Assembly (NCBI RefSeq): GCF_026810505.1
Contig: NZ_CP101750.1
Location: 1,579,448-1,643,447 of the forward strand
Length of the DNA stretch: 64,000 bases
Direction: 5' to 3'
Source: Streptomyces sp. Je 1-369
Lineage (GTDB): Bacteria; Actinomycetota; Actinomycetes; Streptomycetales; Streptomycetaceae
Shown here piece after piece: positions 52,445-64,000 of this stretch; within the stretch, counting starts at the first letter, position 1, and each line of letters opens with the position of its first letter. The notes beneath the pieces were generated by a model. The model saw nothing but the letters and a program-made list of their open reading frames with translations. It did not search any database and was not told the origin of the DNA. The translations under genes and the position numbers were made by a program.

Positions 52445-53086
52445 TCAGGCCCAGAGGTCGGCGCCCCAGCGGGTGAGGATCAGCATCGCGATGACGCCGG
52501 TGTGCATCACCGGCAGCGCCCAGGTGAAGTCCGCGAGGAAGCTCCTGGCCCAGGCGGGCGCGGGCAGGAAGCCGGCGCGGATGTTGGACGAGGTGACGTA
52601 CCAGAACATCACGAGCGTCATGATCCAGGCGAGCGTGCACCAGAGGCAGAGCGCGTTGATGTGGTAGAGCGACTGGATCATCAGCCAGGTGCAGAAGCCG
52701 ACGCCGAAGAGCATGCCCGCGTTGAAGGTCAGCCAGTACCAGCGGGGGAAGCGGGCCCCTGCGAGGAGGCTCATGCCGACGCAGATCACGATGCCGTAGG
52801 CGACCAGGCCCAGCATCGGGTTGGGGAAGCCGAACGCCTCCGCCTGCTCGCTCTTCATGATGCTGCCGCAGGCGACGACGGGGTTGATGCTGCAGCCCGG
52901 CTGGAAGTTCGGGTCCTTGAGGAGCTCGAACTTGTCGAGGGTGATGATCCACGAGGCGAGCAGACCGCCCGCGCCGGTGATCACCAGGAGCAGGGCGAGC
53001 GCGCGGCTTCCGCCGACGGAACCGGAAGCGACCGTGCGCTCCCGCTGGTCGAGGGCGCCGTCCTTCGCTGACATCGTTTTGCTCAT
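52445..53086 (-). CDS. Vitamin K epoxide reductase (VKOR) family protein
   Basis: 213 residues with about five membrane helices. The loop Cys pair CSINPVVACGS and the active-site CxxC in LCLWCTLAW are both present, so quinone-linked disulfide formation is plausible. In actinobacteria VKOR replaces DsbB in reoxidising DsbA-like proteins outside the membrane. ATG at 53086 is preferred over the upstream extension. No DsbA gene is adjacent. Confidence 0.92.
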   Translation of the reverse strand: MSKTMSAKDGALDQRERTVASGSVGGSRALALLLVITGAGGLLASWIITLDKFELLKDPNFQPGCSINPVVACGSIMKSEQAEAFGFPNPMLGLVAYGIVICVGMSLLAGARFPRWYWLTFNAGMLFGVGFCTWLMIQSLYHINALCLWCTLAWIMTLVMFWYVTSSNIRAGFLPAPAWARSFLADFTWALPVMHTGVIAMLILTRWGADLWA

Positions 53087-53167
53087 CACGCCGTTCCGTC
53101 GCTTGTGGTGGCCGCGGGCAGGGACATTGTGCCGTACGTACCTGTGTGTCCGTCCCCGGAACGGCAT

Positions 53168-53193
53168 CGCGGGGTCCGTTTCCGGACCCCGCG
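53168..53193 (-). terminator. Terminator of hisS
   Basis: An 11-bp perfect stem CGCGGGGTCCG/CGGACCCCGCG with TTTC loop, 11 bases after the hisS stop codon. Confidence 0.8.
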
Positions 53194-53203
53194 CGCGAAG
53201 GCC

Positions 53204-54466
53204 TTACGCCAGCTTCGCCGTGAGCACCGCGACGACGTCGTCGACCGCGACGGCGCTCTGCTCCCCGGACTCCATGTCCTTGAGCTGGACGACGCCCTCG
53301 GCGAGGTCACGCTCACCGGCGACGACGGTGAAGCGCGCACCGCTGCGGTTGGCGTTCTTCATCGCGCCCTTGAGACCCTTCCCGCCGTACGAGAAGTCCG
53401 CCGCGACGCCCGCCTTGCGCAGCTCGGTCACCTTGGCGAACAGGACGCGGCGCGCCTCGTCGCCGAGCGGCACCGCGAACACGCTGGTGGCCGCGGGCAG
53501 TTCGAGCTCGACGCCTTCCGCCTCCAGGGCGAGCACCGTGCGGTCCACGCCGAGCGCCCAGCCGACCGACGGCAGCGAGGGGCCGCCGATCATCTCGGAG
53601 AGGCCGTCGTAGCGTCCGCCGCCGCCGACCGCGGACTGCGAGCCGAGGCCGTCGTGGACGAACTCGAAGGTGGTGCGGGTGTAGTAGTCCAGGCCGCGGA
53701 CGAGCTTCTCGTCGTCCTCGAAGGCGACGCCCGCCGCCGTGATGAGCTCGCGGACCTGCTCGTGGTACGCCTTGCACGCGTCGCACAGGTAGTCGCGCAG
53801 CGAGGGCGCGCCCACCAACTGCTTCTGGACGTCGGCCCGCTTGTCGTCGAGGACCCGCAGCGGGTTGATGTCGATGCGTCGACGTGTCTCCTCGTCCAGG
53901 TCCAGGCCGCGCAGGAACTCCTGCAGCGCGGCACGGTAGACGGGGCGGCACTCCTTGTCGCCGAGCGAGTTCAGCAGGATGCGGAAGTTCCGCAGGCCGA
54001 GGGCGCGGTACGCCTGGTCGGCCAGGATGATCAGCTCGGCGTCGAGCGCCGGGTCCTCGGCGCCGATCGCCTCGGCGCCGACCTGGGAGAAGTGCCTGTA
54101 GCGGCCCTTCTGGGGGCGCTCGTACCGGTAGTAGGAGCCCGAGTACCAGAGCTTGACGGGGAGGTTGCCCGCCTTGTGGAGGTTGCCCTCCAGGGCCGCG
54201 CGCAGCACGGAGGCGGTGCCTTCGGGGCGCAGGGCGAGCTCGTCGCCGCCCTTGGTCGTGAAGGCGTACATCTCCTTGGTGACGATGTCGGTGGACTCAC
54301 CGACACCGCGCGCGAACAGCTCGACGTTCTCAAAGCCGGGCGTCTCGATGTAGCCGTAGCCGGAGTTGCGCAGTGGCGCGGCGATGGTCTCGCGGACCGC
54401 GAGGAACTTCGCGGAGTCCGGCGGAAGCAGGTCGTACGTGCCCTTGGGGGCCTTGAAGGTGCTCAC
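53204..54466 (-). CDS. hisS: Histidyl-tRNA synthetase
   Basis: 420 residues. Class II motifs: [46 protein letters not shown] (motif 2), [34 protein letters not shown] (histidine A) and [15 protein letters not shown] (motif 3). The C-terminal anticodon-binding domain follows. GTG start, 13 bases after the MBL hydrolase gene. Confidence 0.97.
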   Translation of the reverse strand: MSTFKAPKGTYDLLPPDSAKFLAVRETIAAPLRNSGYGYIETPGFENVELFARGVGESTDIVTKEMYAFTTKGGDELALRPEGTASVLRAALEGNLHKAGNLPVKLWYSGSYYRYERPQKGRYRHFSQVGAEAIGAEDPALDAELIILADQAYRALGLRNFRILLNSLGDKECRPVYRAALQEFLRGLDLDEETRRRIDINPLRVLDDKRADVQKQLVGAPSLRDYLCDACKAYHEQVRELITAAGVAFEDDEKLVRGLDYYTRTTFEFVHDGLGSQSAVGGGGRYDGLSEMIGGPSLPSVGWALGVDRTVLALEAEGVELELPAATSVFAVPLGDEARRVLFAKVTELRKAGVAADFSYGGKGLKGAMKNANRSGARFTVVAGERDLAEGVVQLKDMESGEQSAVAVDDVVAVLTAKLA

Positions 54467-54479
54467 GGATTTTCTCTCG

Positions 54480-55193
54480 TCACATTCCTCGTCGCGGGGC
54501 GGACGTGGGGTCCGCGCCCAGGCCGGAGGCCACCTGCCGCAGATACGGGTTGGTGGCGCGCTCCTGGCCGATGGATGTCTGGGGGCCGTGGCCGGACAGC
54601 ACCACGGTCGAGTCGTCGAGCGGCAGGCACACGCGGCCCAGCGATTCGAGGATCTCGGTGTGGCTGCCGCCGGGCAGGTCGGTGCGTCCGATGGAGCCGG
54701 CGAAGAGCAGATCGCCCGAGAAGAAGACCGAGGGGATCTCCTGCGTCTCGGGCATCTGGAAGGTCACCGACCCCTTCGTATGGCCCGGCGCGTGCGCGAC
54801 GGAGAAGTCGAGCCCGGCCAGCTTCAGCCCCGCACCGTCGGACAGCTCCCGCACGTCGTCCGGCTCCCCCACCGTCAGCTCGCCCATGAGCGGCATCCCG
54901 ATGGAGCGGCCGAGCGCCTTCTCGGGGTCGCTCATCATGTACCGGTCCGAGGGGTGGATCCACGCCGGTACGTCGTGCGCCCCGCAGACCGGGACGACCG
55001 ACGCGACGTGGTCGATGTGGCCGTGGGTGAGGATGACCGCGACGGGCTTGAGCCGATGCTTCTTGAGTGCGTCCTCGACTCCCTGGGCGGCCTGGTGGCC
55101 CGGGTCGATGATCACGCACTCCTCGCCTGCGGCGGGGGCGACCAGGTAGCAGTTGGTGCCCCAGGCCCCGGCGGGGAACCCGGCAATGAGCAC
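54480..55193 (-). CDS. Metallo-beta-lactamase fold hydrolase (glyoxalase II-like)
   Basis: 237 residues from the GTG at 55193, which has AAGGA seven bases upstream. Metal ligands are visible: LTHGHIDHV (HxHxDH), [17 protein letters not shown] and SGHGPQ. The family includes glyoxalase II and persulfide dioxygenases; the substrate here is not known. It is the first gene before hisS, an order conserved in actinobacteria. Confidence 0.9.
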   Translation of the reverse strand: MLIAGFPAGAWGTNCYLVAPAAGEECVIIDPGHQAAQGVEDALKKHRLKPVAVILTHGHIDHVASVVPVCGAHDVPAWIHPSDRYMMSDPEKALGRSIGMPLMGELTVGEPDDVRELSDGAGLKLAGLDFSVAHAPGHTKGSVTFQMPETQEIPSVFFSGDLLFAGSIGRTDLPGGSHTEILESLGRVCLPLDDSTVVLSGHGPQTSIGQERATNPYLRQVASGLGADPTSAPRRGM

Positions 55194-55360
55194 GATCGTC
55201 CTTCGTTCGTCGTCCGGCGGCGGGTGACCGCGGCCCCCGGCGGGAGAACGCGGCAGATCAGAGCCTACCGGCGCTGCCGATTCCACAGGTAACCCATATA
55301 CGGTACGGGGCACTACGCGGCGCATGCCGAGACATGCGCGGGAGAAGGGGAGAAGAGCCG

Positions 55361-56182
55361 GTGGTCAGCCAGGAACAGCGGCGCAAGCAGCTCGCCCGGG
55401 AGAAGATGGTGCGCCAGCAGGAGCGGCGGGAGGCCGCGCGGCGCAGGGCACGGGCGCGCAACGCGGTGATCGCGGGCGCCCTCGCCGTGGTCGTGGCGGG
55501 CGGCGCCGTGTCGTACGCGGCGGGAGCCTTCGACGGGGACGGCACCAAGGATGGCGCGAGCGCACAGCCCAGCAGCGCGCCGAAGGACCCGTGCGCGAAG
55601 GCGGCGCCCGGCAAGGTGAAGCCGCTGACCTTCGACAAGGAGCCCGCGCTCACCGTCGACAAGTCCGCCGACTACACGATGGACTTGAGGACGACGTGCG
55701 GCGACATCGCCCTCGACCTGGACGCGGCGAAGGCCCCGCACACGGTCAACTCCTTCGCTTTCCTGGCGAAGAAGGGCTATCTCGACCACACCAAGTGCCA
55801 CCGCCTGACGACGGGCGGCATCTACGTCCTGCAGTGCGGCGACCCGAAGGGCGACGGCACGGGCACCCCGGGCTACAAGATCCCGGACGAGAACCTCAAG
55901 GACAAGCGCCTCAAGGGGAAGGTGTATCCGGCGGGCACGGTCGCGATGGCGAACCAGTACAACGCGCAGACGAAGAAGGGCAGGAACAGTGGCGGCAGCC
56001 AGTTCTTCCTCGTCTACCAGGACAGTCAGCTGCCGCCCGACTACACACCGTTCGGGACCATTTCCGATTCGGGGATGAAGGTCCTGAAGAAGATCGCCGC
56101 CGCGGGTGAGAGCACCGGGCGGGGCGACGGCGCCCCGAACGCGAACGTCGTCATCGACAAGGCCACCGTCACTAAATCCTGA
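55361..56182 (+). CDS. Membrane-anchored cyclophilin-type peptidyl-prolyl isomerase
   Basis: About 273 residues from the GTG at 55361 (VVSQEQRRKQLAREKMVRQQ). A highly charged coiled-coil head and one membrane helix (about 36-56, AVIAGALAVVVAGGAVSYAAG) precede an extracytoplasmic cyclophilin domain. Active-site Arg is in KCHRLTTGG, Gln in VLQCGDPKG, and GGSQFFLVY is the core motif; the usual Trp is not seen. It should fold secreted proteins. An ATG at 55334 is an alternative start. Divergent from the MBL gene. Confidence 0.9.
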   Translation: MVSQEQRRKQLAREKMVRQQERREAARRRARARNAVIAGALAVVVAGGAVSYAAGAFDGDGTKDGASAQPSSAPKDPCAKAAPGKVKPLTFDKEPALTVDKSADYTMDLRTTCGDIALDLDAAKAPHTVNSFAFLAKKGYLDHTKCHRLTTGGIYVLQCGDPKGDGTGTPGYKIPDENLKDKRLKGKVYPAGTVAMANQYNAQTKKGRNSGGSQFFLVYQDSQLPPDYTPFGTISDSGMKVLKKIAAAGESTGRGDGAPNANVVIDKATVTKS

Positions 56183-56316
56183 GCGCCGCCAGGCAAACTT
56201 CGGTCGTGCGGGATGCGGACAGCCGCCCCGCCGGTCGCCTATGTTGGCGGAGACGAAACTGTGGACGATGCCGGGGGCCCCGAGGCCCTGCGCAGGCATC
56301 ATGTGGAGGAGGCGCT

Positions 56317-57549
56317 GTGAGCAGCGACCCGTGGGGCCGCGTCGACGAGACGGGGACCGTGTACGTGCGTACGGCCGACGGCGGCGAGCGAGTGGTCGGT
56401 TCGTGGCAGGCAGGATCTCCGGATGAGGCCCTCGCCTACTTCGAGCGCAAGTACGACGGTCTGGTCGTCGAGATCGGACTTCTCGAGCGCCGGGTCAAGA
56501 CCACCGACCTGTCGGCCAAGGACGCCATGACCGCCATCGATCACCTGCGTCAGCAGGTCGACGAGGCGCACGCGGTCGGCGATCTGGACGCCCTGGGCAA
56601 GCGGCTCGACAAGCTCGTGGAGAGCGTCGAGGCGCGCCGCGAGGAGCGCAAGGTCCAGAAGGCCAAGCAGTCCGACGAGGCGCGGCACGCCAAGGAGGCG
56701 CTGGTCGTCGAGGCCGAGGAGCTGGCCCAGAGCGAGCAGTGGCGGGCGGCCGGTGAGCGGCTGCGGGCCCTGGTGGACACCTGGAAGGGGCTGCCGCGGC
56801 TCGACCGCAAGTCGGACGACGAACTGTGGCACCGCTTCTCGCACGCCCGCTCGGCGTTCTCCAAGCGCCGCAAGGCGCACTTCGCGTCGCTCGACGCGCA
56901 GCGTGAGGATGCCCGCAAGGCCAAGGAGAAGCTGGTCGGCGAGGCCGAGGCCCTGTCGAAGTCGACGGACTGGGGCCCGACGGCCGCGCGGTACCGCGAG
57001 CTGATGGCCGACTGGAAGGCCGCGGGCCGTGCCCAGCGCGAGCACGAGGACGATCTGTGGAACCGCTTCCGCGGCGCCCAGGACGTGTTCTTCGCGGCGC
57101 GCAGCGCGGTCTTCGCGGAGCGTGACGCGGAGCAGGGCGAGAACCTGAAGCTGAAGGAGGAGCTGGCCGCCGAGGCGGAGAAGCTCGTCCCGGTGACGGA
57201 ACTCAAGTCGGCCCGTGCCGCGTTCCGTGCCATCAACGAGCGGTGGGAGGCCATCGGCCACGTCCCGCGTGACGCACGGCCGAAGGTCGAGGGCCGGATG
57301 CACGCCGTGGAGCGGGCGCTGCAGGAGTCCGAGGAGGCCGAGTGGCGCCGGACGAACCCGGAGGCACGGGCTCGGGCCGCGGGCCTGACGGGGCAGCTGC
57401 AGGCCGCGGTGGACAAGCTGACGGAGCAGATCGAGAAGGCCCGCACCGCGGGCAACAACGCCAGGGCCGACAAGCTCCAGAAGGAACTTGACGGACGCCA
57501 GGCGCTTCTCGACCAGGCCCTCAAGGGTCTGCACGAGTTCGGCGGCTGA
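56317..57549 (+). CDS. DUF349 domain protein
   Basis: 410 residues from the GTG at 56317, with GGAGGA upstream. An N-terminal region (to about 60) is followed by long charged helices and three to four DUF349 repeats recognised by W-K-G-L-P/W-x-x-F-R spacing (VDTWKGLPRLDRKSDDELWHRFSHAR; MADWKAAGRAQREHEDDLWNRFRGAQ; INERWEAIGHVPRDARPKVEGRM). Largely coiled coil. DUF349 proteins in other bacteria are nucleic-acid binding or DNA-repair linked; function here unknown. Confidence 0.88.
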   Translation: MSSDPWGRVDETGTVYVRTADGGERVVGSWQAGSPDEALAYFERKYDGLVVEIGLLERRVKTTDLSAKDAMTAIDHLRQQVDEAHAVGDLDALGKRLDKLVESVEARREERKVQKAKQSDEARHAKEALVVEAEELAQSEQWRAAGERLRALVDTWKGLPRLDRKSDDELWHRFSHARSAFSKRRKAHFASLDAQREDARKAKEKLVGEAEALSKSTDWGPTAARYRELMADWKAAGRAQREHEDDLWNRFRGAQDVFFAARSAVFAERDAEQGENLKLKEELAAEAEKLVPVTELKSARAAFRAINERWEAIGHVPRDARPKVEGRMHAVERALQESEEAEWRRTNPEARARAAGLTGQLQAAVDKLTEQIEKARTAGNNARADKLQKELDGRQALLDQALKGLHEFGG

Positions 57550-57561
57550 CACGGCCCGCAC

Positions 57562-57612
57562 CACTCATGGGTCCGCCCCCGGCGCAGAGCGCCGGGGGCG
57601 GACCCATGAGTG
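57562..57612. terminator. Bidirectional terminator between the DUF349 gene and relA
   Basis: A perfect 24-bp inverted repeat (57562-57585 with 57589-57612) around a three-base loop separates the convergent stop codons at 57549 and 57620. The symmetry suits termination from both sides. Confidence 0.9.
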
Positions 57613-57619
57613 ACGGGAG

Positions 57620-60160
<2,541 letters not shown>

Positions 60161-60333
60161 GAGCGCTCCCTGTGCGCGATCGGGGTCCCCCGGACAGGCC
60201 CCGAAGAGTCCATGGTATCGATCCTGGGCCGTCGGCTCGCCTTGGGCTGGTGAGACGGCTCTGTACTGGAGGAACGCGAGGGACGTACGGCGGATTCCCC
60301 CGGAACCGTCCAGAGCGGGATCCGGCCGAAACG

Positions 60334-60371
60334 ACGACGGGCGTCCCGGTGGGTACCGGAACGCCCGTCGT
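60334..60371 (-). terminator. Terminator of secD-secF-apt
   Basis: A 17-bp stem with one mismatch (60334-60350 with 60355-60371), 18 bases after the apt stop codon, followed by CGTTTCGG on the minus strand. Confidence 0.8.
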
Positions 60372-60389
60372 ACGGTCCTGCGAGCCGTC

Positions 60390-60938
60390 TCAGACGGTGA
60401 TCAACGCCTCCAGCGGCGCCCCACCCAGCGCCTGCTCCAGCCTGCGCCGGCCGTCGAGGAAGCCGAGCTCCATGAGGACCGCGACTCCCGCCACCTCGGC
60501 GCCCGAGCGCCGGACCAGGTCCAGCGAGGCCGCCGCGGTGCCGCCGGTGGCGAGGACGTCGTCGATGACCATGACGCGGTCGCCCGCGGCCAGGTCCTCG
60601 GCGTGCACCTCGATCTCGGCGCTGCCGTACTCCAGGTCGTAGCTCTGCCGGAGCGTCGCCCCGGGGAGCTTGCCCGCCTTGCGTACGGGGATGAAGCCGA
60701 GGCCCGCGCGGAGCGCTACGGGGGCGCCGAGGATGAAGCCGCGGGCCTCCAGGCCGACGATCTTCGTGGCGCCGTGCCGCACGCTGAGGTCCGCCAGCGT
60801 CTCCGTGAGCGCCGCGAACGCGGCCGGATCGGCGAGGAGTGGCGTGATGTCCTTGAACACCACGCCCGGCTTCGGGTAGTCCGGGACGTCACGGATGCGG
60901 CTGAGCAGCAGCTCCGTGACGCCTGCGAGCTCGGTCAT
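60390..60938 (-). CDS. apt: Adenine phosphoribosyltransferase
   Basis: 182 residues; PRPP motif [14 protein letters not shown] near 122-135 and [17 protein letters not shown]. It salvages adenine to AMP. ATG overlaps the secF stop codon by four bases. The order secD-secF-apt-relA is the classic Streptomyces arrangement. Confidence 0.97.
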   Translation of the reverse strand: MTELAGVTELLLSRIRDVPDYPKPGVVFKDITPLLADPAAFAALTETLADLSVRHGATKIVGLEARGFILGAPVALRAGLGFIPVRKAGKLPGATLRQSYDLEYGSAEIEVHAEDLAAGDRVMVIDDVLATGGTAAASLDLVRRSGAEVAGVAVLMELGFLDGRRRLEQALGGAPLEALITV

Positions 60939-62062
60939 CGGCGCTTCCCCGAGGGCCGGCCACGGCCGCGGTTGCGCGACGCGGGCTGGCTGCGGGGACC
61001 GACGACGGCCGGGGCGGCGTCACCGGACTCGATGTCGTCCTCCGGCTCCTCGTCGGCGAAGGACTCCGGCGCCTCCGCGGACTCGCCCTTGGCCGCGGCC
61101 GCCGCGCGCTTGGCGAGCACCCGCTTCTTGAGGGCCTTCATCTGCGGCTCGCGCTCCTTGAAGTCGGCGACGAGCGGCGTGGCGATGAAGATCGAGGAGT
61201 ACGCACCGGCCGCGAGGCCGACGAACAGCGACAGCGAGATGTCGTTCAGCATGCCGGCACCCAGGGCGCCACCACCGATGAACAGCAGGCCCGCCACCGG
61301 GAGCAGCGCGACGACCGTGGTGTTGATGGAACGCACCAGGGTGCCGTTGATGCTGCGGTTGGCGAGTTCGCTGTACGTGTACCTCGTCTGCTTGGTGATG
61401 TCCTTCGACTGCTCCTTCAAGCTGTCGAAGACCACCACCGTGTCGTAGAGCGAGTAACCGAGAATGGTCAGCAGACCGATCACCGTGCCCGGGGTGACCT
61501 CGAAGCCGACCAGCGCGTACACACCCACGGTGATGGTGATGTCGTGGATCAGCGCGATCAGGGCCGCCAGGGCCATGCGCCACTCGAAGGCGATGGCCAG
61601 GTAGATCACGACGAGGACCATGAAGATCGCCAGGCCCTGCCAGGCCTTGTTGGCGATCTGGTCGCCCCAGCTGGGGCCGACGAGGTCGGCGTCGATGTCG
61701 CCGGCCTTGACGTCCAGGTCCTCGGCCAGCGCGTTCTTGATCTGGTCGGACTTCTTGATGTCGACGCCCGCGATCTGGATGCGGAGCTTGTCGTCACCCA
61801 GCTTCTGGACGATCGCGTCGTGGCCGGACGCCTTCTCCGCGGCCTCCTCGGCCTGGGAGACCGAGACGCTGGTCTTCGGGGTGTTGAAGACGGCGCCGCC
61901 CTCGAACTCGATGCCCATGTTCAGGCCGCGCACCGCCAGGCCGACGATGGCCGTGATGGTGATCAGTATCGAGATGCCGTACCAGATCTTGCGCTTGCCG
62001 ACGAAGTCGTAGCCGACCTCACCGCGGTAGAGCCTGGCGCCGAGATTGCCGAGCTTCGACAT
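60935..62062 (-). CDS. secF: Protein translocase subunit SecF
   Basis: 375 residues with six membrane helices around a periplasmic loop. RND signature FEGGAVFNT near 50 and GYSLYDTVVVFDSLKE with the conserved D-x-x-V-V-F motif. With SecD it pulls exported proteins using the proton gradient. C-terminal 60 residues are charged and cytoplasmic. One base separates its ATG from the secD stop codon. Confidence 0.97.
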   Translation of the reverse strand: MSKLGNLGARLYRGEVGYDFVGKRKIWYGISILITITAIVGLAVRGLNMGIEFEGGAVFNTPKTSVSVSQAEEAAEKASGHDAIVQKLGDDKLRIQIAGVDIKKSDQIKNALAEDLDVKAGDIDADLVGPSWGDQIANKAWQGLAIFMVLVVIYLAIAFEWRMALAALIALIHDITITVGVYALVGFEVTPGTVIGLLTILGYSLYDTVVVFDSLKEQSKDITKQTRYTYSELANRSINGTLVRSINTTVVALLPVAGLLFIGGGALGAGMLNDISLSLFVGLAAGAYSSIFIATPLVADFKEREPQMKALKKRVLAKRAAAAAKGESAEAPESFADEEPEDDIESGDAAPAVVGPRSQPASRNRGRGRPSGKRR

Positions 62063-62063
62063 C

Positions 62064-63842
62064 TCACGCCTCCTTCGGGTCGACAGGGCCGGCGGTGGGT
62101 GCGGTGGTGCGGCGCGACCGGCGCAGCGGCGGCTTGGCGCCGAGCCGCTTCGGGTCGAGACCGGACCACTTGTGGCCGCTCGCGAAGAACTTCTTGCGCG
62201 CCATCAGTGTCATCAGCGGCTTGGTGAAGAAGAACACCACGACGACGTCGAGCAGTGTGGTCAGGCCGAGCGTGAACGCGAAGCCCTGCACCTTGCCGAC
62301 GGTGACGACGAAGAGGACGGCGGCGGCGAGGAACGACACGAAGTCGGAGACCAGGATGGTGCGCCGGGCGCGCGGCCAGCCCCGCTCGACGGCGGGTCGC
62401 AGCGTGCGGCCCTCACGGATCTCGTCCCGCACGCGTTCGAAGAACACGATGAACGAGTCCGCGGTGATACCGATGGCGACGATCGCACCACACACCGCGG
62501 GCAGGTTGAGCGCGAACTTAATGGTCGGGCCGAGCAGCGTCATGATCGTGTACGTCAGCGCCGCGGAGACCAGGAGGCTCGCGATGGCGATGAGCGAGAG
62601 GCCGCGGTAGTAGGCCACCAGGTAGATGATGACGAGCGCGAGACCGATGGCACCCGCGATCAGACCCGCCTTGAGCTGCTCGCCGCCGAGGGCCGGGCTG
62701 ACCGTGGTGACGCTCTGCTCGTGGAAGGTCAGCGGCAGGGCGCCGTACGACAGGATGTTCGCCAGGTCCTTGGCGGAGTCCTGGTTGAAGCTGCCGGAGA
62801 TCTCGGCGTTGGTGCTCAGCGCCGTACGGACGCTGGGGGCCGAGGCCACTTCGCCGTCGAGGACGATCGCGAACTGGTTCTGCGGGGGCTGCTGCTGCGA
62901 CAGCTTGCCGGTGGTCTTCGCGAACTTCTTGGCGCCGCCCTTGGTGAACTCCATGTTGACGACCCAGGCACCGGACTGCTGCTGGATGGCCGCCTTGGCG
63001 TCGTCGACGTCCTTACCGTTCAGCTCGGCCGGGGCCAGGATGAACTTGTCCCAGGTCTTGCCGTCGGGGCTCTTGCCGCACGCGATGGTGGGGTCGGAGG
63101 GCTTGATGCCGCGGCCGGCCGCGGCGCGTGCCTTCTTGTCGGTGCAGTCCAGCTTGGTGAACTGCTCCTGGAGCTTGGCGGTGGCCGGGTCGGGCTTGGG
63201 CGTCTCGTCCTTCTTGCCCTCGTCCTTGGCCTTGTCCGAGGCGGACGGCGTCGGATCGTCCTTCAGGGCCTCGCTGACGGCGCGGCCCTGAGAGGTCGGA
63301 TTGCCGCTCGGGGAGGTCGCCTTGTCCGTCCCCTTGTCGGTGGCCTTGTCGGTCGCCTTGTCCTTGTCCTTGTCCTTGCCCTTTTCCTTGTCCGTCCCGG
63401 ACGAGGGGCTGGTGGACGGCTCCGGCGTGGGCTGACCGGGGGCCTGCGTGATCACCGGGCGGAAGTAGAGCTGAGCGGTCGTACCGACCTGCTCGCGCGC
63501 CTGCTTCTCGTTCGAACCCTTGGGGATGTTGACGATGATGTTCTTCTCGCCCTGGGTCTGAACCTCGGCCTCGGAGACACCCAGCCCGTTGACACGGTTG
63601 TTGATGATGTCAACCGCGGTGTTCATGTTGTCCGGGTTGATCGCGTTCTTCTGGCCCGGCTCGTTCTTCGCCTCGAGCGTGATGCTCGTGCCGCCGGCGA
63701 GGTCGATGCCCAGGCGCGGCGTGGTGTGTCCGGAAAGGAACATTCCCCCGGTCAGCGCCACGAGGGCAATCAGGATGAAGACCAGCGAGCGTCCCGGCTT
63801 ACCCGGGGCGCTCTGCCTTCGGCCCTTCTTCGGTGCTGCCAC
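62064..63842 (-). CDS. secD: Protein translocase subunit SecD with Asp/Lys/Thr-rich insert
   Basis: 592 residues from the GTG at 63842 (AGGGAGAACG upstream). Helix 1 near 20-38, LGIDLAGGTSITLEA (D1 motif), P1 domain, AIVLDGEVASAPSVRTAL, and a five-helix bundle with GITADSFIVFFERVRDEIREG. Between about residues 135 and 215 a low-complexity stretch (DKEKGKDKDKDKATDKATD and on) interrupts the P1 domain. Function as in SecF. yajC would be expected upstream but is not within the window. Confidence 0.96.
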   Translation of the reverse strand: MAAPKKGRRQSAPGKPGRSLVFILIALVALTGGMFLSGHTTPRLGIDLAGGTSITLEAKNEPGQKNAINPDNMNTAVDIINNRVNGLGVSEAEVQTQGEKNIIVNIPKGSNEKQAREQVGTTAQLYFRPVITQAPGQPTPEPSTSPSSGTDKEKGKDKDKDKATDKATDKGTDKATSPSGNPTSQGRAVSEALKDDPTPSASDKAKDEGKKDETPKPDPATAKLQEQFTKLDCTDKKARAAAGRGIKPSDPTIACGKSPDGKTWDKFILAPAELNGKDVDDAKAAIQQQSGAWVVNMEFTKGGAKKFAKTTGKLSQQQPPQNQFAIVLDGEVASAPSVRTALSTNAEISGSFNQDSAKDLANILSYGALPLTFHEQSVTTVSPALGGEQLKAGLIAGAIGLALVIIYLVAYYRGLSLIAIASLLVSAALTYTIMTLLGPTIKFALNLPAVCGAIVAIGITADSFIVFFERVRDEIREGRTLRPAVERGWPRARRTILVSDFVSFLAAAVLFVVTVGKVQGFAFTLGLTTLLDVVVVFFFTKPLMTLMARKKFFASGHKWSGLDPKRLGAKPPLRRSRRTTAPTAGPVDPKEA

Positions 63843-64000
63843 CTTCTCGTTCTCCCTGTCCAACCGCCCGGACTCCGGTCTGCCCCCCTGCAGTGCGGGA
63901 GCCCGGGCGGGCGGCCATGAAGTGGTGTCGAGATTCGGCGCGAAATGCACGTGGTCCGGGGCCCGTGGTGCGCGAGCGGCGCGCCCCACCAACCCCGGTC
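63843..64000. other. Upstream region of secD to the window edge
   Basis: 158 bases with no supported gene. The secD ribosome binding site lies at its near end. No promoter could be called. Confidence 0.4.

Overview
This is a 64 kb piece of a Streptomyces (or very close relative) chromosome. By eye the GC content is about 70 %. Coding regions show strong G/C preference at third codon positions, GTG and TTG starts are common, and long open frames run antisense to almost every gene. The developmental master regulator BldD, the actinobacterial nucleoid protein sIHF, the CBS-domain GuaB1 and the order priA-metK-coaBC-rpoZ-gmk-sIHF-pyr-bldD-nusB-efp-aro-alaS-rpsD-hisS-relA-apt-secFD all point to the conserved Streptomyces core. 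No rRNA, tRNA, CRISPR array, insertion sequence or prophage was seen. Most genes lie on the minus strand.

Region 1 (1-7.7 kb) is amine and nucleotide metabolism: the 5' end of a probable flavin amine oxidase, a nitrilase-family amidohydrolase, an Lrp/AsnC regulator with an APC amino-acid/amine permease, the GMP-reductase-like GuaB1, a lipoprotein RNase Sa homologue translationally coupled to a barstar inhibitor, a SorC-type regulator and ribulose-phosphate epimerase. Region 2 (7.8-13.6 kb) is accessory: an MMPL exporter, an MFS transporter, an O-methyltransferase divergent from its probable TetR repressor, and a small secreted Cys-containing protein. Region 3 (13.6-23.7 kb) is core information processing: rsmB, fmt, an HTH protein, a helicase-motif-less priA, metK, coaBC, rpoZ, gmk and sIHF.

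Region 4 (23.9-34.2 kb) holds the pyrimidine genes. The operon pyrR-pyrB-pyrC-(membrane protein)-carA-carB ends at a hairpin, and pyrD-pyrF follow. The pyrR leader carries a well-formed PyrR-binding hairpin next to the Shine-Dalgarno sequence, so UMP-dependent translational repression is likely. bldD is divergent from pyrR and has a consensus promoter overlapped by two BldD boxes. Region 5 (34.8-41 kb) has nusB, efp, an M24 peptidase, a P-loop kinase-like protein and aroC-aroK-aroB. Region 6 (41-47.8 kb) is an operon of DUF948 protein, small membrane-associated protein, alaS, ruvX, mltG and aroE.

Region 7 (47.9-64 kb) contains a STAND-type ATPase without the usual C-terminal HTH, rpsD, rarA, a VKOR protein, hisS, an MBL hydrolase, a cyclophilin, a DUF349 protein, relA (ppGpp synthetase/hydrolase), and secD-secF-apt. 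Strong GC-rich hairpins separate many transcription units.

The most notable non-gene signals are: short tandem repeats with periods of 9 or 18 bp lying directly against the stop codons of three minus-strand genes (methyltransferase, fmt, priA; the priA array appears to derive from the priA 3' end itself); helically phased TTGCG elements in both intergenic regions around the Lrp/APC pair; a 10-bp repeat in the pyrD leader; the PyrR hairpin; BldD boxes; and a codon-usage mosaic inside aroC.
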